Assembly: GCA_947168665.1 (NCBI GenBank)
Contig: CAMVMX010000025.1
Coordinates: forward strand, 1-34,361
DNA: 34,361 bases
DNA from: an uncultured Bacteroidales bacterium
Lineage (GTDB): Bacteria > Bacteroidota > Bacteroidia > Bacteroidales > P3
Direction: 5' to 3'
A program made the translations under genes and the position numbers. The notes beneath the pieces are model-generated. The model was not told the DNA's origin, ran no database searches, and saw nothing but the letters and a program-made list of their open reading frames with translations. Shown here piece by piece: positions 27,925-34,361 of the stretch; the stretch's first letter is position 1, and the number at the start of each line of letters is the position of its first letter.

Positions 27925-30249
27925 CTATTTCGATGTGGGGCTTACCCAAGTGAAGGTCACGCCGCTGGTGGGCAGGTCAGCATCATGCTCCATTTCTGTC
28001 TTCACTGCGGGTGGACAGGTGATGGTGCACTGGTGCGAGGCAATGGAGAGGTTGGTGCACATGCCACTTTTTCCGGGTATGCCTTTTCTTGGGCCTTTGC
28101 GGATCTCACCGCCACCACGATACAGGTGGCTCATGTCGAAATGTGACAAATCTAAGCTTGTTAGGTTGATGCAATTGGCAAACATGTTGTTCATAAAAGA
28201 AACAGAAGGAGTGCTGAAGCTGGAGAGGTCCAAGCTTGTGAGGCTGATGCAGCTGTCAAACATGCCGCACATTGAGTGTGCATTAAGAGTATTAAAATCG
28301 GATAAGTCCAGGCTGGTCAAGCTGCAGCATCTGCGAAACATTCCGTCCATCTCTATCACATTTTGGGTGTTGAAGCTGGAGAGGTCCAGGCTCGTGAGGC
28401 TGACGCAACTGTCAAACATGTAGTTCATGGATGTTGTATACATGGTATTGAAACTGGATAGGTCCAAACTGGTCAAACTGCTGCATCCTGCAAACATGTA
28501 GTTCATGGATGTTGTATACATGGTATTGAAACCGGATAGGTCCAAACTGGTCAAACTGCTGCATCCTGCAAACATGTAGTTCATGGATGTTACATACATG
28601 GTATTGAAACCAGATAGGTCCAAACTGGTCAAGCTGCTGCAATTACGAAATATCTCGCTCATGCCGTATGCCGACTGAGTGCTGAAATTGGAGATGTCCA
28701 GACTTGCTAACCTGCGGCATCCCATAAACATACCATCCATCTGCATCACGTTCTCAGTGTTGAAGTTGGAAAGATTAAGACTTGTGAAGCTGCTGCATCC
28801 CTCAAACATGTAGCTCATGTTAGTAACATTCTCAGTGTTGAAGTTAGAGATGTTAAGACTATTGAGACTGTTGCATCCCTTAAACATACTGCTCATGTAC
28901 GTCACATGCTCAGTATTGAAGTTGGAAAGGTCAAGACTTGTGAGGCTGCGGCAATCTTCAAACATGCAGCTCATGTACGCCACATTCTCAGTATTAAAGT
29001 TGGAAAGGTCAAGACTTGTGAGGCTTTCGCATTCATCAAACATGCAGCTCATGTCAGTAACATTCGAGGTATTGAAGTTGGATACATCCAGACTGCCGAG
29101 TCTGCTGCATTCCCCAAACATGTATCTCATATTGGTAACATTGGAAGTGTTGAAAACACCATTAAATTCAATCCTACTCAGCCATTTTTGCAGTCCACTT
29201 TCGAACATGTTAGAACAATCTGGGTTGGCGTTTATCATTTGCGCCAATGTCGAAACCCTCCATACGCTGTCCTCCAAGTTTCCGTAGATGGGTAAAGGGG
29301 AGGAAGGGGTGGAAAGCAACTTGCCGGTAGCGACGCCGCTGTTGCACTCAAACACCACTACTTTGGCTTTCTTTGGGATGGCTTTGTTGAATGATGGCCC
29401 GTCAATCAGCTCTGCCACCGTGGCGTCGGACAGCATGTCCACCTCCATCGTGACGGATGCCATGCTGTTTCGAGACAGGGACATGCCGGTCACGACCGCT
29501 GAGCAGTACTTGCCATCATTGGTGGTGAGGACGAGGGTGAGGTTGTCGGATGCGAAGCCTGGAACCATGATGTAGAAACTGGCCGTAGCCTGTGGGGCCA
29601 CAGTGGCCGGGCAGTCGTCTGTGAATTGCAATGCCACGCCGTGGCTTGCGGTTTTGTCCAGCTTGATGCTGTCGGTCTCTTCGCCAATCACTGTGGCATG
29701 TCCGTCGCCGCTGAGGCTTGCCGTCTCGGTCCACAGCGCAAGTCGGCTCAACGACAGCGCAGTCCCCATAGTGTTGTGGACCTTCACGCGCACCATCGCG
29801 CAGAGGTTGTGGAATTGCAGAGTCTCGCCAGTGGTGAGCCGGGCCCCCATCGGCATGGCAACCCGTTGCTGGCCGTCCACTATTTCATACGCCTGCGTAG
29901 AAGGTAAATTGACCGCTATGCAGCTCATGTCGCAGATGTCGCCCGAAGCGGCGCAAATGCCCGCTGGGTATATGGCGCGGTAAGCTTTGGCCGGAGTCAC
30001 GTTCTCAATCCAGGCCGAGGAGCCCGAGGCGGCCATGGCGGAATACGCCCCATTGTTGATTTGCACCCTGTCGCCGTTGTGCCAGCAGGGGGTGTATGGG
30101 TCGGCATTTGAGTCAGTGCCGGATGTGGAGAATTGCTGTATCTCAGCTTTGAGGATGACGGCAACCTCTTCTTTCTGACAGCCGACGGTCAGCATGGCCA
30201 TTGCTGCCATCATTGTCAGGGAAATAACAAGTTGTCTTTTCATTTTCAT
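27925..30249 (-). CDS. Surface lipoprotein: fimbrillin-like domain followed by DUF285/BspA-type repeats
   Basis: 774 residues; an ATG two codons in is an alternative start. The signal peptide ends in MLTVGC (Cys24), a lipobox. Residues about 30-275 resemble fimbrillin-type (Mfa-like) domains of Bacteroidales, with YRAIYPAG, VAMPMGARLTTGETLQFHN and FYIMVPGF. After a short linker, residues about 366-703 are thirteen consecutive 26-residue repeats of the form F-N-T-x-N-V-x-x-M-x-x-M-F-x-x-C-x-S-L-T-S-L-D-L-S, i.e. the DUF285/BspA surface repeat. A charged tail of about 70 residues follows (ending FTWVSPTSK). Similar repeat proteins are adhesins or interaction surfaces; here that is inference. 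Confidence 0.88.
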   Translation of the reverse strand: MKMKRQLVISLTMMAAMAMLTVGCQKEEVAVILKAEIQQFSTSGTDSNADPYTPCWHNGDRVQINNGAYSAMAASGSSAWIENVTPAKAYRAIYPAGICAASGDICDMSCIAVNLPSTQAYEIVDGQQRVAMPMGARLTTGETLQFHNLCAMVRVKVHNTMGTALSLSRLALWTETASLSGDGHATVIGEETDSIKLDKTASHGVALQFTDDCPATVAPQATASFYIMVPGFASDNLTLVLTTNDGKYCSAVVTGMSLSRNSMASVTMEVDMLSDATVAELIDGPSFNKAIPKKAKVVVFECNSGVATGKLLSTPSSPLPIYGNLEDSVWRVSTLAQMINANPDCSNMFESGLQKWLSRIEFNGVFNTSNVTNMRYMFGECSRLGSLDVSNFNTSNVTDMSCMFDECESLTSLDLSNFNTENVAYMSCMFEDCRSLTSLDLSNFNTEHVTYMSSMFKGCNSLNSLNISNFNTENVTNMSYMFEGCSSFTSLNLSNFNTENVMQMDGMFMGCRRLASLDISNFSTQSAYGMSEIFRNCSSLTSLDLSGFNTMYVTSMNYMFAGCSSLTSLDLSGFNTMYTTSMNYMFAGCSSLTSLDLSSFNTMYTTSMNYMFDSCVSLTSLDLSSFNTQNVIEMDGMFRRCCSLTSLDLSDFNTLNAHSMCGMFDSCISLTSLDLSSFSTPSVSFMNNMFANCINLTSLDLSHFDMSHLYRGGGEIRKGPRKGIPGKSGMCTNLSIASHQCTITCPPAVKTEMEHDADLPTSGVTFTWVSPTSK
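28141..29154 (-). repeat. Thirteen tandem 78-bp repeats
   Basis: Exactly 13 units of 78 bp (26 codons) with no length variation, from the Phe codon at 29154 to the Phe codon at 28140. Three adjacent units around 28421-28640 are nearly identical at the DNA level (matching copies begin at 28441, 28519 and 28597), which indicates recent duplication. Confidence 0.9.
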
Positions 30250-30341
30250 AGGTTTTATTGTTTAGAGTTTATTGTTTTGTGCGGGTGGCATTGCCGGAGG
30301 CGCACAGTCTGAGGAGCCTCGCCACCCTTTCTTTTCAGCTG

Positions 30342-30349
30342 CAAATATA
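30342..30349 (-). promoter_or_regulatory. -7 promoter element of the DUF285 lipoprotein gene
   Basis: TATATTTG on the minus strand (30349-30342), giving a leader of about 85 nt. No TTTG box at 19-21 bp. The 390-bp divergent gap 30250-30639 contains this and the element at 30572-30579. An open frame at 30262-30582 (minus) spans both and is not considered coding. Confidence 0.45.
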
Positions 30350-30571
30350 CGCAAATTATCCGATACGGCAACTTTTTTTGCAAAAAGTTTCTTAATTACT
30401 GCCGGTGGCCACATTACCTCTTCGTTGTCTTCACCCACTGCGCTATCATGTTGCGTCCGGTTCCGCTTGCCCCAGCGTCCAGCACCCTGCATGGAGCGCA
30501 GATACTGACGCGGGGTTGTGTTCATTTCGTGGCAGGGCAGAATAATTGTTCGGGATGTGGGAAAAAAAGTG

Positions 30572-30579
30572 TATCTTTG
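30572..30579 (+). promoter_or_regulatory. -7 promoter element of the yigZ-pcrA unit
   Basis: TATCTTTG followed by CACG, preceded by a run of seven As. A partial -33 match (ATTG, 30545-30548) lies 23 bp upstream. The leader to the ATG at 30640 would be about 55 nt. Confidence 0.5.
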
Positions 30580-30639
30580 CACGTTGATTTAACCGCAAAA
30601 GGATTGGATTGAGGAGTTGGGAAGTTTTTGATAAGCACT

Positions 30640-31242
30640 ATGTTTGACGATACTTACCGGACGATAGCGGCTCCCGCCGAGGGGCTATATAAGGAGAAGG
30701 GCAGCAAGTTTCTGGCTTTCGCATTCCCCGTGCGCGGCACCGACGAGGTGAAGCAGCATCTCGACGCGCTCCGCAAGGAGTATTTCGATGCCCGCCACCA
30801 TTGCTACGCCTACATCCTCGGCCCAGCCAAGGATTCCTACCGCGCCAACGACGACGGCGAGCCCTCCGGCACCGGCGGCCGTCCCATCCACGGTCAGCTC
30901 CTCTCCGCCGACCTCACCGACACCCTCATCGTCGTGGTACGCTATTTCGGCGGCATCCTGCTCGGTGCCTCCGGCTTGGCCAATGCCTACAAAGCCGCCG
31001 CCCGCGACGCCATCAGCCACGCCACCATTGTGGAAAAAACCATCGACATCACTTACCGCCTCCACTTCGAGTACCCCCTGATGAACGATGTCATGCGCCT
31101 GCTCAAAGAACTGGGCGTCCAGCCCCGCAACCAGGACTTCAACCTCGATTGCCGCCTCGACATCTCCGTGCGCCAGTCGCAGAGCGTCCGCGTCTATGAT
31201 GCCCTCTCCAAGCTCTACGGCCTGACCATCTCAACACTGTAA
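30640..31242 (+). CDS. yigZ: YigZ/IMPACT family protein
   Basis: 200 residues from the ATG at 30640; a TTG four codons upstream is less likely. The conserved UPF0029 core is visible: ARHHCYAYI, then SYRANDDGEPSGTGGRPI, then VVVRYFGGILLGASGLANAYKAA. The C-terminal third matches the DUF1949-type domain (LHFEYPLMNDVMRLL). The IMPACT family is linked to translation control in eukaryotes; the bacterial role is not established. It lies 31 bp before the pcrA gene in the same direction. Confidence 0.93.
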   Translation: MFDDTYRTIAAPAEGLYKEKGSKFLAFAFPVRGTDEVKQHLDALRKEYFDARHHCYAYILGPAKDSYRANDDGEPSGTGGRPIHGQLLSADLTDTLIVVVRYFGGILLGASGLANAYKAAARDAISHATIVEKTIDITYRLHFEYPLMNDVMRLLKELGVQPRNQDFNLDCRLDISVRQSQSVRVYDALSKLYGLTISTL

Positions 31243-31273
31243 TTCACGACCAAACAGCATTTGCCCGAATCAG

Positions 31274-33637
31274 ATGAACAACGATATTCTTTCACAGCTC
31301 AACGAATCGCAACGCCAGGCAGCCGCCTGCACCGAAGGCCCCGTCATGATTATCGCCGGCGCGGGCAGCGGCAAGACGCGCACCCTCACTTACCGCATCG
31401 CACACCTCATCAATCTGGGTGTCGACCCCTTCAACATTCTGGCCCTCACCTTCACCAACAAGGCCGCGGCCGAGATGAAGGAGCGCATCATGAAACTTGT
31501 CGGCTCCGAGGCCCGCAACATCTGGATGGGCACCTTCCACTCCGTCTTTGCCCGCATACTGCGCTCCGAAGCCCAGAAACTGGGCTACATCAGCACCTTC
31601 ACCATCTACGACACCGACGACAGCAAGTCCGCCATCAAACAGATTGTCAAAAACCTCAACCTCGACCCCAAAACCTACAGCCCCGGCTACGTCATGGGCC
31701 GCATCTCGATGGCCAAGAGCAACCTCCTCTCGCCCGACGATTACGCCGGAAACCCCGAAATCCAGCAAGCCGACAAGGATGCCCACAAGCCCATGATTGC
31801 CGAAATCTACAAACTCTACAACCACCGTCTGCGCAACGCGATGGCCATGGACTTCGACGACCTCCTGTTCAACATGAACATCCTCCTGCGCGACTTCCCC
31901 GACGTGCTGCTCAAATATCAGAACCGCTTTAAATACATCATGGTCGACGAGTATCAAGACACCAACTACTCGCAATACCTCATCGTCAAGAAACTCGCCG
32001 CCCGGCTGCAGAACATCTGCGTTGTGGGCGACGACGCCCAGAGCATCTACGCCTTCCGCGGAGCCAACATACAGAATATTTTCAACTTCCGCCGCGACTA
32101 CCCCAACCTCCACCTCTTCAAACTCGAACAAAACTACCGCTCCACCAAAGTCATCGTCAACGCAGCCAACTCCGTCATCGCCAAGAACGTCGAACAGATA
32201 GAGAAAGAAATCTGGACCGACAACGCGCAGGGCAACCGCATAGCCCTGCTCCGCGCCGCCGACGAGAAAGACGAAGGCCGCCAGATTGCCGAGTCCATCC
32301 AGGAGGCTCACCTCGGCGAGAACCTCGACTACCGCTCTTTCGCCATCCTCTACCGGACCAATGTCCAGTCCCGCGCACTGGAGGAAGCCCTCCGCCGTGC
32401 CGAGATTCCCTACCGCATCTACCAAGGCCTATCCTTCTACGGGCGCAAGGAAATCAAAGATGTGTTGGCCTATATGCGCCTGGTGGTCAACAACTACGAC
32501 GAAGAGTCGCTCCTGCGCATCATCAACTATCCCGCCCGCGGCATCGGCCAGACCTCCATGGACCGCGTCCGTGTGGCCGCCGCCGACAACGACATCGCGC
32601 TCTGGACCGTGATGGAAAACGTGGTCTCCTTCGGTCTGGGCATCAACAGCGGCACACTGCAGAAGATGAACGAGTTCGTCATGATGATTAAGCGCTTCTC
32701 CGCCATGCTCCCCACCATGAATGCCTACGACCTGGCCAAACAGATTGTCTACAACAGCGGCATCATCACCCTGCTCCGCAACGACGACGACCCCGACAAC
32801 CCCAACCGCATCGAGAACATCGAAGAGCTGCTCAACGGCGTCAAAGAGTTCTGTGAAAAGGAGGCCCAGTTTGCCGACAACGAGGAGGACGACCAGCCCC
32901 CGCAGGATGCCCAGGGGGCTCCGATAAAAACTCTCGACCAGTTCCTCCAGCAGGTACTCCTGCTCACCTCCGAGGACAAGGACGACGACAAAGAGGCCGA
33001 CAAGGTGAGCCTCATGACCATCCATGCCGCCAAGGGACTGGAATTCCCCTACGTTTATGTGGCCGGGCTTGAGGAGAACCTCTTCCCCTCGTTTATGTCC
33101 ATCTCCTCGCGCCAGGAGCTGGAGGAGGAGCGCCGCCTGTTCTACGTGGCCGTCACCCGCGCCGAGAAACAGCTCACCCTCTCCTACGCCATGACGCGCT
33201 ATCAGTATGGCAACTCCTCGTGCCAGGAGATGAGCCGCTTTGTCGAGGAGATTGACAGCAAGTATATCGAAATGCCCCGCCGCCAGGCCTCCTTTCCCCG
33301 TCCCGGCGAGCTGCCCCACGCCTTCCAGTCCGTCAAAGGGGTCAAGTGGTCGCCCGAGGCCGAGCGCGGCTTCAAGCGGCGCGAAGCCTCCGAGCCCCCA
33401 GCCCCGCGCCGCCTGGTGCCCAAGTCGTCGGTTCCCAAAGGACCCACGGCTCCCAACTCCGCCGCCGACATCAATGCCATACAGGTGGGCATGAGGGTGC
33501 GCCACGCCAAATTCGGCGAGGGCAAGGTACTCACCGTCGAGGGCAGCGGCAACGAGCGCAAGGCCACCATATTCTTCGAACAGGCAGGACAGAAAACCAT
33601 GATGCTCGTCTTCGCCAAACTGGAGATTATAGACTGA
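31274..33637 (+). CDS. pcrA: ATP-dependent DNA helicase PcrA/UvrD
   Basis: A superfamily 1A 3'-5' helicase for excision repair and removal of RecA or stalled complexes. 787 residues. Motifs: Q motif LNESQRQA (9-16), Walker A AGAGSGKT (28-35), LTFTNKAAAEMKER, DEYQDTN, GDDAQSIYAFRGA, LEQNYRS, VSLMTIHAAKGLEFPYVYV and VAVTRAEKQL. The C-terminus (MRVRHAKFGEGKVLTVEG...) is the Tudor-like RNA polymerase-interaction domain typical of PcrA. An acidic insertion (DNEEDDQPPQDAQ) lies before motif V. The next gene is a transposase 35 bp downstream. Confidence 0.97.
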   Translation: MNNDILSQLNESQRQAAACTEGPVMIIAGAGSGKTRTLTYRIAHLINLGVDPFNILALTFTNKAAAEMKERIMKLVGSEARNIWMGTFHSVFARILRSEAQKLGYISTFTIYDTDDSKSAIKQIVKNLNLDPKTYSPGYVMGRISMAKSNLLSPDDYAGNPEIQQADKDAHKPMIAEIYKLYNHRLRNAMAMDFDDLLFNMNILLRDFPDVLLKYQNRFKYIMVDEYQDTNYSQYLIVKKLAARLQNICVVGDDAQSIYAFRGANIQNIFNFRRDYPNLHLFKLEQNYRSTKVIVNAANSVIAKNVEQIEKEIWTDNAQGNRIALLRAADEKDEGRQIAESIQEAHLGENLDYRSFAILYRTNVQSRALEEALRRAEIPYRIYQGLSFYGRKEIKDVLAYMRLVVNNYDEESLLRIINYPARGIGQTSMDRVRVAAADNDIALWTVMENVVSFGLGINSGTLQKMNEFVMMIKRFSAMLPTMNAYDLAKQIVYNSGIITLLRNDDDPDNPNRIENIEELLNGVKEFCEKEAQFADNEEDDQPPQDAQGAPIKTLDQFLQQVLLLTSEDKDDDKEADKVSLMTIHAAKGLEFPYVYVAGLEENLFPSFMSISSRQELEEERRLFYVAVTRAEKQLTLSYAMTRYQYGNSSCQEMSRFVEEIDSKYIEMPRRQASFPRPGELPHAFQSVKGVKWSPEAERGFKRREASEPPAPRRLVPKSSVPKGPTAPNSAADINAIQVGMRVRHAKFGEGKVLTVEGSGNERKATIFFEQAGQKTMMLVFAKLEIID

Positions 33638-33672
33638 CCCTTCCTACATAACCCCTTAAATGACGCAAATAT

Positions 33673-34128
33673 ATGGCAGACACACTCGTCAAGGTATACG
33701 TCCATCTGATATTCCACATCAAAACTCACAGTGTGACAGTCCGCAAGCCAGACCTCGGCAGACTGTTCGCCTATCTGGGGGGCATCGTCCGCGGTACAGG
33801 TGGCATAGCACTGGGGATAGGCGGCATGCCCGATCATGTGCATATCCTGGCCGCTACACCCAAAACAATGAGTCTGTCCGACTTTGTGCGTACCGTGAAA
33901 AAAGAGAGCAGCGTATGGCTCAAGACGACCGATGCCTATTATGCCCCATTCGCCTGGCAGACGGGCTACGGGGCTTTTTCGGTCAGTCCCACGATGTTGG
34001 ACAAGACATTAGCGTATATCAAAGGACAGGAAATCCATCACCAAAAGCGTACGTTTGAAGAGGAATACAGATTGTTTTTAGAGGCCTATCAGATAGAGTA
34101 TGATGCAAAATATGTAACCAACTATTAG
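33673..34128 (+). CDS. IS200-like / REP-associated tyrosine transposase (Y1 HUH)
   Basis: 151 residues, a single Y1-transposase domain. The metal-binding HUH motif is H55-V56-H57 in GMPDHVHIL, and the nucleophilic Tyr115 is in TLAYIKGQEIHH, the usual context for this group. Such enzymes cut and join single-stranded DNA at hairpins. No TnpB gene follows. Instead the next 230 bp are palindromes resembling REP elements, so a RAYT-type, non-mobile or REP-mobilising enzyme is as likely as a true insertion sequence. It is intact, with no frameshift. Confidence 0.9.
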   Translation: MADTLVKVYVHLIFHIKTHSVTVRKPDLGRLFAYLGGIVRGTGGIALGIGGMPDHVHILAATPKTMSLSDFVRTVKKESSVWLKTTDAYYAPFAWQTGYGAFSVSPTMLDKTLAYIKGQEIHHQKRTFEEEYRLFLEAYQIEYDAKYVTNY

Positions 34129-34162
34129 AGTATGAGGTGCAGTGGCATGAGGGTTCGGTTCT

Positions 34163-34361
34163 GCAACCCCTGCGGGGTTGCCCTGTCGCGGTGGTTCGTG
34201 CGGACAGGGGTTTCCAACCCCTGCCTAAGGTCTTCAGCCCCTGCGGGGCTTCGAGTCCACAAATCCCCAACGGGGATAATGGTATTAGCCAGGGGTTGGA
34301 GCCGCCCTGTGGACAAACGGCAAAAATCCCCAACGGGGATAATGGTATTAGCCAGGGGTTG
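34163..34361. repeat. Cluster of REP-like palindromes downstream of the Y1 transposase
   Basis: Palindromes: GCAACCCC (34163-34170)/GGGGTTGC (34174-34181), CAGGGGTT (34205-34212)/AACCCCTG (34216-34223), AGCCCC (34236-34241)/GGGGCT (34245-34250), and ATCCCC/GGGGAT after 34261 and 34324. A 63-bp unit starts at 34261 and again at 34324; the 38 bases of the second copy that are inside the window match the first exactly. The segment at about 34211-34255 is a related unit in opposite orientation (compare CCAACCCCTG-C-CTAA with the reverse of TTAGCCAGGGGTTGG). The array continues beyond the right edge. Confidence 0.8.

Noticed and set aside
30262..30582. 106-codon minus-strand open frame in the divergent intergenic region
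   Set aside because: It overlaps both divergent promoter elements and shows no domain or composition typical of a gene here.
31292..33505. Minus-strand open frames of 377 and 358 codons opposite pcrA
   Set aside because: Val/Gly/Asp-rich shadows of the helicase gene with no motif.
34261..34361. CRISPR-like direct repeat with 63-bp period
   Set aside because: The whole 63-bp unit, not only a repeat part, would have to recur to judge spacers, and the window ends. The units are palindromic, related inverted copies lie just upstream, and the neighbour is a Y1 transposase, not cas genes. REP-like elements explain this better.

Overview
The window looks like a chromosomal segment of a Bacteroidales-type bacterium (phylum Bacteroidota). 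The evidence is repeated -7 boxes of the TAnnTTTG type, sometimes with TTTG 19-21 bp upstream, BspA-type leucine-rich surface proteins, a secreted GH2 beta-galactosidase, a PNGase F homologue, a probable type IX secretion tail, and housekeeping proteins with Bacteroidota-like sequences. Most of the window is fairly GC-rich. The block at about 20.9-23.9 kb is visibly AT-richer.

Layout. (1) 1-1852, minus: the 5' part of a membrane-anchored NACHT/STAND NTPase whose C-terminus is an array of near-identical 46-residue TPRs. It runs off the left edge and sits just beyond the 3' end of a tRNA-Arg(CCT) gene. (2) 2074-2514: a small four-helix-bundle gene flanked by related short repeats. (3) 2517-7511, minus: the rimP-nusA-infB transcription/translation operon. 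(4) 7685-9476, minus: thiL-pcm, closed by a perfect 19-bp hairpin. (5) 9644-11407, plus: a secreted LRR_5 surface protein, convergent with (6) 11397-18437, minus: a likely three-gene transcription unit of secreted beta-galactosidase, CNNM/CBS membrane protein and PNGase F-like glycosidase, suggesting attack on N-glycoproteins. (7) 18742-20216, plus: a small membrane protein translationally coupled to rsgA. (8) 20226-20834, minus: a lipoprotein glutathione peroxidase. (9) 20.9-23.9 kb: an AT-rich island with a long, multiply base-paired leader followed by three exported proteins (a repeat protein, an HtrA-like serine protease, a small beta protein). (10) thyA, manC and asnS, plus, with two small inverted repeats between them. 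(11) 27925-30249, minus: a lipoprotein with a fimbrillin-like N-terminal half and thirteen exact 26-residue DUF285-type repeats. (12) 30640-34128, plus: yigZ, pcrA/uvrD and a single-domain HUH (IS200/RAYT-like) transposase, followed at the right edge by a cluster of REP-like palindromes.

The three regions that most deserve follow-up are the structured leader plus protease operon (21.2-23.9 kb), the NACHT-TPR gene next to the tRNA, and the RAYT/REP cluster at the right edge. All functional statements are from sequence reading only; no searches or folding programs were run.
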